Shown here piece after piece: positions 1 through 11,790 of a stretch of 64,000 bases of DNA. The notes beneath the pieces are model-generated. The model was not told the DNA's origin, made no database searches, and saw nothing but the letters and a program-made list of their open reading frames with translations. The DNA lies in contig CP154956.1 of NCBI GenBank assembly GCA_039621445.1, positions 53,615,143-53,679,142 of the forward strand, in the 5' to 3' direction. The position numbers were made by a program, and so were the translations under genes. The stretch's first letter is position 1; the number at the start of each line of letters is the position of its first letter. This stretch comes from Euglena gracilis. Lineage: Eukaryota; Euglenida; Euglenophyceae; Euglenales.

Positions 1-122
1 GGCTCACACAGCAGCGTGGCCAGGTTGAAGAAGTCGCGCAGGCCGCCGTACTTCGCCCGGCACTGCGCGGCGGTCAGCGGCGTGCAGACCCCTGTCGGCG
101 GAGACACGCAGCCCGGGAGACC
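1..122 (-). CDS. Exon of secreted cysteine-rich protein (runs off the left edge)
   Basis: The minus strand reads an open, GC3-rich frame with GCVSPPTGVC, then CRAKYGGLRDFFNLATLLC up to the window edge. A possible acceptor lies at 123-124. Four cysteines in about 38 residues match the cysteine-rich style of the exons to the right, so I treat it as the most downstream visible exon of the gene starting at 6.8 kb. The junction with the exon at 891-1081 is inferred, not proved. The 3' end of the gene is outside the window. Confidence 0.5.
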
Positions 123-890
123 CTTCGCGTCCCGTCCTGAGCCCACTTCGCCAAAGTGTCACAACGCCCAAACTCCCCCAGCCAGGGAGGGGGCACCGCA
201 TAAACCATAGACACTCCTTTTATTGAACCCTGCAGGGTCCTGGCGGCAGCGTTCTACCCAACGTTCCACCGCTGTGCGCATTTGAAAATTCAGAAATTCA
301 ATGCATCTCAAATAAAATTTAGAAAAATCAAAGCCATCCCCAATTTTCACGCAAATTTTAGCCCACGCTTTCCCGCCCATCATATATCATGTCTGCCTGC
401 AAAATGGAGCAGAAAAATATCGGCAGAAAGAGGGAAAAGATGCTTTCGCCTAACACCCACCACCCATACCAAACCACCCTCAGCAGCCGAAGGCAATGTC
501 ATCCCTGGAGTTCGAAAATCTGCTTCGGGCTGAAAGAGTTGACCAGAACGGCTGCCTAGTGGCCCCCGTCCCTCCGTTGTCACAGTCACTCATGTAAACG
601 AGGCAATCATTCATTCATTAAACGATCACATTGCACACTTCCTACACAAAAGTTCTGTTTATCATCCATCTTCCTAGGTCCAAAAAAAAAAATGCCCGAA
701 GACTGGGTCTTCCAAGCCCTTCCCCTTTCCAGAGTCCTGAAAATCTCTGAATTACTTGCACAATGAATTACTGGTACGATCTGAATCACTAAAAAAAAAA
801 GTGTGGGATACAATTTGAATACTGATAATGGCAATGATGTAAATTGCCTTCATTAAGAACTGAAAAGGATAAAGGTTAGGCAGTGTGCAC
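123..890. other. Intron, no feature seen
   Basis: AT-rich sequence with A10 runs near 687 and 792. I see no coding frame with codon bias on either strand and no recognised repeat. It lies between two exons of the secreted-protein gene and reads as intron. Confidence 0.5.
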
Positions 891-1081
891 CTGAAGCATA
901 AGTCTGGTCCGCTGTGGGGCATGGGGAGTTGCCCGCTGAGGAGGACGCAGTGGACGAAGAGGTCTGGAGGCCATCAAAAGGGACAACAACGGTGCCATCC
1001 AGGCGAGCGTGCTGGGTGATGGTGATGTTGCAGTAACCACGGCGTGCAGTGAGGAAGTGGAGGGGGATGAGGAAGGAGTAC
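891..1081 (-). CDS. Exon of secreted cysteine-rich protein
   Basis: On the minus strand an acceptor (TTTCACTTGGCAG, ending at 1082) opens a frame beginning YSFLIPLHFLTARRGYCNIT and continuing through DGTVVVPFDGLQ to TADQTYASG, closed by a donor CAG|GTGCAC at 890. Codons end in G or C throughout. The segment has a predicted N-glycosylation site (NIT), beta-strand-like alternation and two cysteines, as expected of an extracellular domain. The reading phase agrees with a weak donor at the end of the exon at 2361-2871. No family is certain. Confidence 0.55.
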
Positions 1082-1140
1082 CTGCCAAGTGAAAGAATGC
1101 TGCGACTTCAGGACGAAATCCCTGGGTGTGATGGTTTGTG

Positions 1141-1640
<500 letters not shown>

Positions 1641-2240
1641 GCGGGGGATTCCATTTAAGAACTCGGCTGCTCTGTAATGAATGAACGAAACTCAAGGCCG
1701 GCATGCTTTCCAGAGGCTCCCTACTGGCTGCACACCCACGCACGCACGCACGTACACACGCGCGCGCGGAGGGGCGCACGCACACACATTCCCCCCCTCC
1801 TACAAAAAACTGCCTGACAATGCGCACCAGCCAAGTCGAGACCACAACCCAGGTTGAGGGTTCCCGTGACAGAGGCCCTTCTCTGGAAGAATCACTCAGA
1901 AAATGCAGCAGGGGGGGGGAACCGGTGCAGGACATAGGGATCTTGGCTGAAGGACTGGGTGGCCTGCAGCAACGGGCTGGCCAGGGCGGCAGGGCTGTAG
2001 CATGACCCGGGGCCGGCCACCACAGCTCCCGTGAGGTCCCTGTCGGGCGGGGATGGGAAGCGGAGGCAAACATGAACACGGGTTCGAATGGACCAGCCCT
2101 GGAAACGGGACAAAACAGAGAAGGTTTGGCATTGGAAATGGAGGGGCATTCAGCCAACGTCTGATGTGGGGGAATGGAAACAAAGTTGCAGCAGTTTCTC
2201 CCGCCGGATATGATGGGCCAATTCTGGATAGCATCCTCAT

Positions 2241-2286
<46 letters not shown>

Positions 2287-2360
2287 AGCCACACTTTCAA
2301 AAAAACACAGTCAAAAGAAAACGCAGAGGAATGCTCGAAGGGGGGGGGGCGGGGGCAGAC
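1641..2360. other. Intron with short CA repeat
   Basis: Holds a second small ACGC/CA cluster at 1734-1790 and a (CA)n tract at about 2240-2284. No coding frame with the local codon bias was seen. Confidence 0.6.
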
Positions 2361-2871
2361 CGTCCGTCCACGAAACAGAGGGCAGTCATGGTGAGCTGAA
2401 ACGTCGCATTGCGCTCCGCCGCGTTCGTCAGCACCACGACGAGCTCCACCTGGGTGTCCCCCGGGCTGGGGGGCACCACGCCCTGGTCCACCACCACTGT
2501 GGCGGGGGCGACGGTGGCCGTACAGCTGGCAACGCGGTGGCGGAAAGAGCACTTCCCAACACACGCGACGCCCGTGCAAGAGGAGAGAACTCGTTGGTGG
2601 GGCGCGGGGCCGGGTTCACACCGGGCGTGCCGTAGCGCCGCACGAGGCGGAACGCGCTGCCGCTGAGCTCGAGGTAGACGTATGCGGTGCCAGTGGACGG
2701 GCACTGGACCGCCTCCACGCCGGTGCCGGCCGCCGGGTCGATGGTGCAGTACGCCGGGGCCCGCGTGCACGCCAGGTCGGCGTAGGCCGCCTGCACGGTG
2801 GCGGCGCGGAAGGCAGCGAACTGGTCGAAGGGGTCGGGGGCGGGGACGTCCCACGTCGGGATGCCGAACAG
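2361..2871 (-). CDS. Exon of secreted cysteine-rich protein, with apparent frameshift
   Basis: The minus strand after an acceptor (CCCCCAGGGCAG) reads LFGIPTWDVPAPDPFDQF and continues through YADLACTRAPAYCTIDP and YVYLELSGSAFRLVRRYG to about PRPTNEF near 2585. Coding character then continues in another frame: SCTGVACVGKCSFRH, then VELVVVLTNAAERNATFQL to CFVDGR and a weak donor at 2360. Both halves are GC3-rich and cysteine-containing. Either one base is missing near 2585 (sequence error or mutation), or a very small unrecognised intron lies there. The second half looks like a beta-sandwich with an N-glycosylation site (NAT). Family unassigned. Confidence 0.55.
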
Positions 2872-4814
2872 CTGCCCTGGGGGCGGCAAGGACTTTCACA
2901 CAATGCCCCCAAACCCCTTTCCCGGGGGGGGGGGGGGGTGAAGGTGCTCAAATGCAGTGTGCTGTGCATGGTGTGTGCCTTGAATCATCACATTTTGTTC
3001 AAAAAAAAAAGAAAAGTGCGTGTGTTGCAGCATTATTCAACTGTGCAACAGCAAAACCATTCGAAGATAGTGTGGTTTGGAATGTTTTCTGGTGCAAAAT
3101 TCAAACAAACCCAAAAAATGCCTTGTTTGCCCTTCAATGAAGACATTTGACGTTAGGGTTTTAGCGTTGAGGCAAGTTTGGATGGCTAAATGCAATTTGA
3201 AGGTTTTCTGCATTTTTGTGCATTTTTACCTCCCAAAAACAGGCTTTTTTGCAATGAAAACAATTCATTGCAGTGTGTCAATGATACCTTGAAGTTGAGC
3301 AGTGGATGATTTGTATTGAGAGGTAGGGTTGACCGCATCCAAAAAAAAACAAAAGGTACAGGAAGCTCTGGCAAAATGCACCGGTTCGATGGGTAGCCGT
3401 GCCAAACGCAATGCCAGGATCCGTCCATCGTGGGGAGAGTTGACTTCCAAGGGGCGGGACCTGGTGGGTCTGAACATTGGAAGTTCTGGAAGAAGCTGGA
3501 CGGGGTGATGCCGATCTGCCTGAGATTGAGTGAAACGGTCTTCTTGTTTAAAAAAAAAACGGTAGTTTTGTATCCACCATGCTGTGAACTGGCGAATGCC
3601 ACACCGCATGAGTTGTGTTTGTCGTTTGCATAGCAGGGAGGGGTGCATGTCCATACACCTGCGATGCGGAAACCTCAGGGTGGACTTGGAAGTGGTTTCA
3701 GGTGCCACTCACCGTTGAGTGTCTAACTGGAGAAGTGGACATTGCCACGTGACCTGTCTGAGAGTGCAGCCCAGACAATAAATACAGAATTGTTCATCAG
3801 AAGCCGAGAGCAAACACCTGACCGAAGGGCCAAAAGAAGTTTGTGGGACAAGGAATCCGACGTCGGTCCCATTGGCTTCATGTCGGGGCAGAATGGGCAA
3901 GTCTGGTTGGGCTTCGTCAGTCCAACTGGACCAGAGTCTTCCTTCAGCATGTACCAGTCATGAGCCTTAGCCTTAGGCGGCGTAACTCGCACTTAAGGAT
4001 TTTTCTTTGTCTGTGTGTAAATACATATCAATGTGTCGGGGATGGATGCAAATGCACACACCGAACACTTGTGCAAAGACACACGTACACAACGATGGCG
4101 GCAATGAATCATTTCGCGGAAATTGTGTGATCCCCTTTCCGGTGACATTGCAACAAAATGTGGCCGGACACATCCCCGCTGCAAGTTCGGTGGAGGCTCC
4201 GAACCGATTCCATGTGGACCACTTTATCCTTCACCCTGACAAACACCCTTGACAAACACGCCCTCCATCCTTGCGACCCTGCCCAGCGGCACAACCGGAC
4301 GTCCCCTAAACCCCCCATCATTCCATCACTGTTCCTGGCGCTCCTGCGAACGCCCAAAAAACCATAGGTGCCGGGGCAGGCTAACAAAAAATGCGCCAAA
4401 AATCCGTGAGTGAGTGCCGGCACTACGGGAACAAGCGGGAGAAGAGAGCCGCACGGAGCAAAGGTGGGGGTGCAGGGTCTGGTCTTTTGGTGCATTTCTT
4501 TGTTTTTATTGGGGAGCTCCGTCGGGAGTTTCGTGCCACACTGGTGACAAAAAAGCCCAGGAGAAACCGGAACATCAGCCAAAATGCTGGGAGTTGCAGC
4601 CGGAAAAAAAAAAATAGATCTGTGGCCCCTCTCGCTCGAAGTTCCGGAAATGCCAGCAAGAAGGTCAAATTTTTCGACATGCAGGCGAATGCGTTCACTG
4701 ACCAAAACAAAAAGCTTAAGTTCGAGTTATGCCAAAGTGGGCCGCAAATGGAAGGCCTCGGTTTTCTGCCAGAGATATTTTCCCCCGCACGGCAGGCGAC
4801 TGTCCCCATGCTAC
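2872..4814. other. Intron or gene-poor stretch
   Basis: Contains a G13 run at about 2925-2938, many A8-A10 runs, and at 3966-3997 a motif (CTTAAGTGCGAGTTA on the minus strand) also found at 24.6 kb, so probably the end of a dispersed repeat. I found no supported exon, although one may be missing here because the phases of the flanking exons do not join directly. Confidence 0.45.
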
Positions 4815-5012
4815 CCCAGGCGGGGGTCCTTCAGCAGGTACACCGTCCCGAAGCTACGGTACACCTCCCCCGGAACGGAGGCGGTCACGACCGAGGCCAC
4901 CACGTCCGGCGTGGCGGGGCTCGCCGGGGACTGCTGCGAGCCGCCCGCCTCGTTGAACACGAGGGGACTGCGGGCCACCCCGTTCTGGGCGATGGCGATC
5001 TGAAGCGTATAC
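4815..5012 (-). CDS. Exon of secreted cysteine-rich protein
   Basis: Good acceptor (CATTGTCGACAG|G) and donor (GG|GTAGCA) frame an open reading YTLQIAIAQNGVARSPLVF, then SPATPDVVASVVTASVPGEV and YRSFGTVYLLKDPR. Codons are almost all G or C ending. It starts one base before a full codon, which fits the donor of the exon at 5232-5405, joining GMYAVQGGRVR to YTLQIAIAQNG without a break. This is the best supported junction in the gene. The segment looks like an extracellular beta-rich domain. Confidence 0.7.
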
Positions 5013-5231
5013 CTGTCGACAATGAGAAGGTTCAAAAACATGAAATGACATTTTGAAGAAAAAAATGCCCCTTTTATTCGGGAAGATCATTTCGCCCAAA
5101 ACGGTCGCTCCACGAAAGCAAAATTCGAACTGGGGCCGCGTGAAAGATTCATGAAAAGCCCATGCCATCTGGCAAGGGTTTGGACCCGGCACACCCCCCC
5201 CCTGCATCATCCGGGGGATGGGGGTGCGCAC

Positions 5232-5405
5232 CGGACGCGGCCGCCCTGCACAGCGTACATCCCGTATGTGCGGTTGGCTGTGGCGTCCTGGGCCCACTGG
5301 TGGACGTCCTGTAGGCCCAGCGCCGCCGGGCAGCTGCACGGCGGGCTGGGGCGGGCAGGCTCGGGAGGCGGGGGCGGCGGATCCATCCCCGGGGGGGGAC
5401 AATGC
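5232..5405 (-). CDS. Exon of secreted cysteine-rich protein, proline-rich
   Basis: The minus strand acceptor CTGCGCGGCAG|G opens HCPPPGMDPPPPPPEP, then PSPPCSCPAALGLQ and DVHQWAQDATANRTYGMY to a donor CG|GTGCGC. The phase-2 end joins exactly to the exon at 4815-5012. A proline-rich linker with a CSC motif and an N-glycosylation site (NRT) suggests a hinge between extracellular domains. Confidence 0.65.
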
Positions 5406-5599
5406 CTGCCGCGCAGAGTGCCGGCACCATTGGCCCTGAGGGGTTAACTAACCCCCCCCGCCTCAAAAATGAAACGATCTCACATGTCGGCCCCCGAAAA
5501 GCATTGTGCCGTGGCACGTTGGACGTTCCCCCCGGTACCGTGCTTTTTGGCCATTTTCTTCGATGGAGAACACCGGCAACATTTCAGGTTGGCCAGTAC

Positions 5600-5845
5600 C
5601 GGGGGACGCTGACAGCTCCTCGAAGACGATCCAATCCCCAGCCCGACGTGGGCAGCAGCGGGTGTTCGTGCCGGTGCACTCCGTCGGGTAACGGTTGCGG
5701 CGGATGGCCTCAAAGGAGTTGACGGCCAGCCCACGGTACAGCAGCGGGTACTCCACCCGCCCTGGCGCCGCACAGCGGGGCATCTGTCTGGGCGGTGAGC
5801 CAGTTGGCCCAAAGAAGGGACAGGAATCGACGGTGGCACACACTC
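5600..5845 (-). CDS. Exon of secreted cysteine-rich protein
   Basis: Reads GVCATVDSCPFFGPTGSPP, then MPRCAAPGRVEYPLLYRG, LAVNSFEAIRRNRYPTEC and TGTNTRCCPRRAGDWIVFEE on the minus strand, with six cysteines. The start phase agrees with the preceding exon (6003-6127). The donor is ambiguous between 5600 and 5614. The order of features (YPL, NS-E, paired cysteines) loosely recalls the N-terminal domain of HAP2/GCS1 gamete fusogens, but I cannot confirm this. Confidence 0.6.
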
Positions 5846-6002
5846 CTCCGTCGGATTTGAAACGCGATGCGATGGATGATGCACAGTAGCGTGGCGACTG
5901 TGCCGACTGACTGACTGACTGACGATCAGCGGACTGTTTCTTTTGTGCCGTTTCGTGCAATAGGGCCCACACACATGAAGAGGGGCTGTGCAAGTGGCGG
6001 AC

Positions 6003-6127
6003 CTCCGGTCTTGTGAATGTTCACTTCGATCACGTTGGCGGGGACCCAGTCGTCATCGGCACTTGTGCTGACCATGAACTGCAGCGACCACTCGACCCCA
6101 GGCCCTGTGCCGGTGGGGTATTTCCAG
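6003..6127 (-). CDS. Exon of secreted cysteine-rich protein
   Basis: Between acceptor GCCACAG|C and donor GGAG|GTCC the minus strand reads WKYPTGTGPGVEWSLQFM, then STSADDDWVPANVIEVNI and HKT. All codons fit the local G/C-ending bias. It ends one base into a codon and the exon at 5845 supplies the other two. Confidence 0.6.
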
Positions 6128-6566
6128 CTGTGGCCATCCCATCAACCTGACACATGCCAGCTTTGAGACTCTGGGCAAAGAACTCCAGAAGAGGGAAAAG
6201 GTTTTGTTGGCGAGGAGAAGCGAAGCCTCACCGGTGTAGGCTGAGCCTGATGCCAGGTGGGAACAGAACCACGCCTCTGTCTCATCACTGGCAACTAAAT
6301 CGGGTTGAAGAGTCCCCCCAGGCCTCTGTTTGTAACCCCCCCCCCCGATGTTCTCCTCGGAGACAGTTCGTATCAAGCCTCTACCCCAATGTTCATGGAG
6401 CAATGTCAGCAAGGGAAACAGAAACATCAACCAACAAACATTGCATCGCATCTGATCGTTATTCGGCTCCTCCGCAAAAATGCCACACACACGAACGTGC
6501 ATAGTCTGTAGACAAGGGGGAACATTCTACCCCCACCCCGAAAGCAAATCACATGGTGAAAGGTAC

Positions 6567-6801
6567 CACGCACACAAAGTTGAAGACGTTCTGACCCATG
6601 AATTGGCCGAGGCAGGACAGCTGGAGTGGCCCGTGCCTGCTCAGGGCCGTTGTCTTGCACGTAGGTGCCCCCGACCAGCTTCCGGGAGCACGCCTCCTGC
6701 GCGTCGCACACCACCGACTGGGTCACGATGAACTGCCCCCAGGCCGGGCAGGCCAGCAGCCCCACGACACACAGCCACGCCGCGGCCGGCGTGGCAGGCA
6801 T
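6567..6801 (-). CDS. First coding exon with signal peptide, secreted cysteine-rich protein
   Basis: ATG at 6801-6799 starts MPATPAAAWLCVVGLLAC followed by PAWG, a textbook secretory signal peptide with a likely cut after AWG. The mature start is QFIVTQSVVC then DAQEACSRKLVGG. From about 6660 the codon bias moves to another frame (HGPLQLSCLGQFMGQ, then NVFNFVCV), so a frameshift or tiny intron is likely here; a donor CGTG|GTACC closes the exon. The ATG is the only one giving a signal peptide. The gene would make a secreted or membrane-anchored ectodomain of at least 450 residues over eight exons; no transmembrane segment is visible. HAP2/GCS1 is a possible but unproved identity. Confidence 0.65.
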
Positions 6802-8506
6802 CCGGGTGCTGTGGGGGGGGGATGGAGACAGAAGGGGGGGAACACAAAATGAACCCTCAAAAAACACAACACAAAAAAACGCAAAAAAAAAAACGCAAAA
6901 AGGCCGGGAGGTCCAGCTCAGAGTGTGGAAAATGTGGGCTGGCGGGAAAAAGGCTGCTGGCTGACCCTCCCATAGGAGTCACAGGCTGGGCCCGACCCAG
7001 GGCCGAGCCAGGTACGAAAAAATCGAAACTGCAAAAATGGCCAAAAAAACTGCCAATTATGCAAAAAAAAATTATTTTTTACTCGAAAGAAAATGTCCTG
7101 GGCAGCCTTTTTCCAACCCATTTTCGCCCATTTTGACCCATTTTTGCCCATTTTTGTACCCCCGAAAGCGAAAAATCCGTTACCATCCAGCGACCCTTCG
7201 GGCTGGAAATAAATCTCGTTGAGGGGGGGGAAGGGGGTCCGGGGATAGAAAAAGGCTGCTGGCTGGCTGGACCCCCCCAGGCCCCCAGGGGGTGGGGTCA
7301 AATTTTCTTAAGCAACGCCCTGAGAAAAAAACACAAAAACAACCGCAAGTTGCATGCAATATCCTTCAGGAGCTCCCCCAGGATGTACACTTTTTGCTGG
7401 AGAGGACTTCGAAAAATTTTTGGCTCCGCCGGGGCAAATTTCTCATTTGGCACAAAAATAAGCATTTTGTTGACCCAAAAAAATGCAAAAATGACAAAAA
7501 CCAAAATGACAAAGAATTTGGTTTTGGGGAAAATAAGGCCAAAATGAGGAATTTTTTCATAGTCAAAAAAGGTATCCAGCAAAAATCCAAAAATCGCCAG
7601 GGGAGAAAAAGCACCAAAAAAAAAACACAAAAACAGTGCAAAAAAACACAATTTTTGTGAAAATAAAAAAAACCGCAAAAAACCACAAACGAAAACGTGT
7701 TTGTGTTTCCCCCCTGGAGGAGACGAGTGGGCAGATGGGGAGAAGCCATAAAAAAAAAAGTAGAAGTTTACTGATGTCAAACAGCAGAGTCAGACACCAT
7801 TACTGGACTTGCAGGCAGTCAGTGATTGGCGAAAGGTGGTTCAAACAAAAATGTTCTGGAGCAATTGGAGGGAATGGAGGGTGTCAACGACCTTTGTGTA
7901 CCTCATTCTACCTCTCTTGCATCCAAAAGAACCAAAGCTGTAACAGCCGCTGTTACGGCTTTGGCTGGAACAGCGGCGGCATAAGGGGGAGGGGGTTGGG
8001 ATCAAAAGCAATAGAAAAGAAGCTGAACCCAACTTCATATACCCAGAAGAAAATTGGTTATGTGGTTCTGGCTCCAAAATTGGTTAGGTGGCCATGGCTC
8101 CAAAATACCAGCCACTAAAGGCTAAAGACAGCGTGTGCTCAAAGCACTGCTCTGTCAGAGGAATCCGAGGGTTTTTTTGTGTTAATTTCCATCCATCCAA
8201 AAACAACCTGATGTGGATGCCGATCAAGAACCCGGTTCGTCACCCCAGGACAGCTCTTCAGAAATGCCGTTGATGCCGCTGGACTTCGATTTCGGGTGAA
8301 ACGACACCCAAAGCAAAGCGCCCCCTGCCGGGAACCTTGGCTGCTGGGTTCAGATACCCTGCATGGGGGATTGAACCCCTCAGTTGCGAAGTTATGCTCC
8401 AGGGGGAGGTCACCACAGCAAAGGTGCAAGAGCCAGTGCGTGATGTTGGGTTGCAAAATAATAAGCGGTCGCCCAAGCACACCACAGCGAGCAATTTGCG
8501 GGCCAT
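6802..8506. other. Intergenic, A-rich low complexity
   Basis: About 1.7 kb between the start of the secreted-protein gene and the stop of the glycosyltransferase gene. It is dominated by CAAAAA-type runs (6840-7700). The block GGCTGGGCCCGACCCAGG at about 6985 recurs near 10625 with similar flanks, so part of it is a dispersed repeat. No coding frame was seen. Confidence 0.5.
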
Positions 8507-8799
8507 TCACGCCAGGAGTGCGTCCATGAGAGGGCGGTACAGGCGGTCCTTCAGAGCGGCAAAGCCCGCAGTGACGGCCCGCTGCTGGGTGTGGGCCGGC
8601 GCCGGGTCCCGCACGACGCCCTCCATGAAGGCGGGCAGCGCGTCCCAGGAGCGGAGGAACGCCACCAGCCCCGAGGCCCGCAGCTCCCGCCACGGGTCGC
8701 CGCACCGGGGCCTGAAGGTGCCCGGGTGGTCCACCACCACCGGGATGGAGCCCGACTCCAACGCCTCGAACAGCCGGTAGCACTCTGGGCTGTGTCCCG
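8507..8799 (-). CDS. RXYLT1/TMEM5-like glycosyltransferase, last exon
   Basis: Acceptor TTGGTCCGCAG|CG opens a 97-codon frame to a TGA at 8509-8507. It contains ECYRLFEALESGSIPVVV, the nucleotide-sugar binding signature of the exostosin fold; its form (ECYR-EA-GSIPVV) is nearest to vertebrate ribitol xylosyltransferase 1. Downstream LVAFLRSWDALPAFMEGV and a helix ending RLYRPLMDALLA match the family's C-terminus in spacing. Two bases at the exon start complete the codon left by the exon at 9319-9394. In animals RXYLT1 adds xylose to ribitol-phosphate on dystroglycan in the Golgi; the acceptor here is unknown. Family placement is strong, orthology is not. Confidence 0.8.
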
Positions 8800-9318
8800 C
8801 TGCGGACCAACAGGGGGCAGTGAGGCAGTGTGAGTTTCCAATCAATTGGGAGGCAGATAGACAGAGCGGCAGCATATGGAAGTTTTGGGCCACAGCATGA
8901 GCGTGCGCGCACTCACGTACACAATCACGCACACAATTCTTACATCATATGACATGACATCACATGAGGATGGGACAAGAATATTCAAACCCAGAGGGAT
9001 CAGCACCTACTCATCAGGGTGCCTACACTGAAAATCAAGCGAAACAGATGGGTTCAAAACAAAAAAAAATCAGCCTGACACAGAGGGATTCTGCTGCCCT
9101 GCCAATATAACCACTCTCTCCCAGATGAATTTGTTTTTTTTTTAAAAGAGCAAGCTGGCTTCAATTAAAAATTACGATCAGAGCAAGATCAGGTCAGGCT
9201 TCTATTGAGGGAAAGAAGGGAACAAAAATAAATAATAATACATAAAATAAAAGGGATAAATTTAAGTAAAGTAAATGAAAAAAATAAAAGGGATTTTTTT
9301 TTTTAAAGTGGCATTGAC

Positions 9319-9394
9319 CCCGCTGGGGCGGCACCAAGGTGAACAAGCTGTCCCGCAACGTTCTTTGGTACTCCATGGGCGTCAGGGACAGGTC
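9319..9394 (-). CDS. RXYLT1/TMEM5-like glycosyltransferase, internal exon
   Basis: Reads KDLSLTPMEYQRTLRDSLFT then LVPPQR, with donor CGGG|GTCAAT and acceptor GGGGAAG. The Y..L..S.F-L-P pattern just before the ECYR block is what exostosin-fold enzymes show (helix, then a strand ending in P-G). It ends one base into a codon and joins exactly to 8799, giving LVPPQR-A-GHSPECYR. Confidence 0.75.
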
Positions 9395-9867
9395 CTTCCC
9401 CAAAGGCAGTCAATAGGGACGTTTTCCAGAACGTTCGACGTTAAAAAAATTTTAAAACTTAACATTAAAAAAAACTGTGATACAAATAACTTTGTTTCGG
9501 TATTTTCCACTACATGCATGGCCTGGTATTTCAATTCTTCCACCTCCACCACACACCTAGCATCCATATCTTTTCAAAAGCTGTTGGCAAGCTGCTCCAC
9601 CGCCCACAGTACTCAGGCGACCCCCGCATGGGTCAAAGACCCAGCCAGATAGCCGCGGTCATGGGTCTTGCTCCAGCGGGGGATGAGGTGGAGGAAGAGG
9701 GGCCGCCCCAGGCTGGCGTTCAGGGCCGGCCCCATGCCACGGCGGGCGGCCGAGCCACAGCTTGTGTTGGCTGCGACCCCCATCTCCCTGTGACCCCATC
9801 AACGGGTTTCCGGCCCGAGCCTCGGCAGAACACGGTGGAGGGGGTTTGCCTCGCCGCGGCGGTCCCT

Positions 9868-10021
9868 GCCCGGCGAGGCCGGCGCGACGATTGGGGCCCG
9901 GGCGGCGGGCCGCCGAGCCACGGCATGGCCCGCACAATGCCGGCGAGGGCGCGGCGCGTGGGGCTGGTCTCCAGCGTGACGATGCAGTTGAGGAAGGCAT
10001 CGGTTTTGTCGGTTTTGAGAT
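9868..10021 (-). CDS. RXYLT1/TMEM5-like glycosyltransferase, internal exon (edges uncertain)
   Basis: The minus strand reads TDAFLNCIVTLETSPTRR then ALAGIVRAMPWLGG in G/C-ending codons. The FLxC-xxT...SxxR..L pattern is the family's strand-helix following the WPLGV-like motif (NFLGTIY..SSRQAL in vertebrates). I could not find convincing splice sites at either edge; the frame decays after about 9870. Confidence 0.55.
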
Positions 10022-10374
10022 GACCGGGGCAGGGGGGGACCGACCGGCAGCCCCCCGCCCGGGGGGAGTGCAAAAAAAAAAAGTCCCACCTCCACAACAA
10101 AAAACCCTCAGACGTTGAGTTTTCCATCATTGAGCCTTTTTGAAAAAAATGGGGGTTTGAGCCAAAATAGCCCAAGTATCCTTTGGTGCACCTGTGAGGG
10201 GAAACGCCTCACAAACACCATGTTCCCAAAATTGTGGGCCAGTTTTCAAAACTTCTCCGCGCTTGGCATTGCAGGTTGTTGGGTCTGCCCATAACCATTC
10301 CCCTGGGGACCCCCGGGCCCTTGGGGGGGGGGGGGGTCTTGAGGGGGAATGGGGCCTGGGAGTTAAAAAGAAGC

Positions 10375-10488
10375 CTGGTTGAAGAGGAAGCGGCGGGCCG
10401 GCGCAGGGGGAGGGGCGGCGGCAAGGGCGGCCGGGAACTTGAAGCCCACGCCGAGCGGCACATAGTGGAACGTCACCTGCGGCCAGTC
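10375..10488 (-). CDS. RXYLT1/TMEM5-like glycosyltransferase, internal exon
   Basis: Reads DWPQVTFHYVPLGVGFKF then PAALAAAPPPAPARRFLF-NQ. LGVGFKFP corresponds to the conserved (W)PLGV motif before the RxxLxNF segment of the family. The acceptor GGTGGCAG is good. The only donor at a sensible place is CAG|GCTTCT, a GC-type donor; both edges are phase 0. Confidence 0.65.
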
Positions 10489-11111
10489 CTGCCACCAATC
10501 TACCCACCAGGATGTTCTTTCAACGACCCCTGGGAGTCAACTCAAAAGCTGGAAAATTTGGGCTGGCTGGAAGAAGTTTGCTGGCTGATCCCCTCCCCCC
10601 CCCCCCAGGGGTCCCAGGCTGGAGCTGGGCCCGACCCAGGGTCGAATTAGGTACCAAAAATCGAAATCGCAAAAAAAAATGTCCAAAAACTGACAATTCT
10701 TCAAAAAATCGATTTTTTGGCCCAAATTTTCCTGGCCAGCCCAAAATCTGACCCGGTTTTGCCCACTTTTGTAAAAGAAAGCAAAAAAATTTATGTCCAG
10801 CTGCCCTTTGTGCGGCTGGAAATCTAAATAAACAAATAAATCTCGTTGAAAGCAGCGTCCCAGGCTGGAAAAAGGCTGCTCTGCTCCGCTGGCTGGAAAA
10901 AGACTGCTGGCTGGCTGGACCCCCCCCCCCAGGGGGTGTGGTCAAATTCTCTTAGCTGCGCCCTCCTGCCCACAAAGTTCTGCAGAGCTGCAGCATTTTT
11001 TTGCATGCGACTTGGTGACTTGAAAAGGCACCATCCTCTGCATGTCTCAACGTCATGGATAACGTGCACCAGTGTATTCCAGCCAAAAAAGAAGAGTTTG
11101 GTTGGTGAGTC

Positions 11112-11262
11112 ACATCAAGGCAGCGCTGCTTGGGGGCGGTGAGGCAGTTGTTGATGAAAGTAGCAGCTGAACACGACGGGCGTCGGGAAATCGCGGTCCA
11201 CGTTAGTGCAATGCTCCAGACCGGGGGACATACTGTCCCTCCAACGCTTGGCCACCGCTCAT
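11112..11262 (-). CDS. Possible glycosyltransferase exon with frameshift
   Basis: The minus strand reads RDSMSPGLEHCTNVDRDF then PTPVVFSCYF in strongly biased codons; after a TTT at about 11158 the bias moves one base to INNCLTAPKQRC. EHC-N resembles the NEHCDN block of RXYLT1-like proteins, and the position between the flanking exons fits. One surplus T in the homopolymer would explain it as sequence error or mutation. Splice edges are not clear. Confidence 0.35.
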
Positions 11263-11690
11263 GCTGCCAACAAGAGACGCGCTTATATACTGCAGAAGTA
11301 ATTAAAAACTGCCGGTGCAAATGGAGATGCAGACCATAGAAGCTGGGTCAGCTGCAGTCATTTAGGAACTGCAGAGTCTCCACAACTGGGCTTCCATGAA
11401 GGGCTTGGCATTGGAGCAGGTGGGGGACGACCCCCAGCTAAGCCGAAAGCCCGAAAACTTTGGAACTTTGGGCACTTTCTGGGCAAAAAAATTGTCAAAA
11501 ATGCCAAAAAAAAGAAGAGACCCAAAGGAAAAAAAGTTGACCTTTTGGGGGGGGGGGTCCTGGTTCCCCCGCAGGTCGGTCCGAACCTCCTCTGTGGTGA
11601 AAGGGGGACCCTCCCAACTCACACCTTCAAAGGGTACTGCATAAAAAAAAATACACAAAAAAATAAACTGCACAATAACGTTGGATTCCA

Positions 11691-11790
11691 TTGTACAAAA
11701 TGACCCCCGAACGTCCCCTGCCAGGAAGTAGACAATACGCCGTACACCGGTGGCGTTGGTGGCCAAGCACCTCCAATATGTTAAAGATGT
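11691..11790 (-). CDS. Possible glycosyltransferase exon, weak
   Basis: Two minus frames are open across about 100 bp: ATNATGVRRIVYFLAGDVRG, or AWPPTPPVYGVLSTSWQG. The second is in phase with the donor of the exon at 12825-13026 through an acceptor ATTGGAG|GT. Evidence is limited to openness, phase and location. Confidence 0.25.
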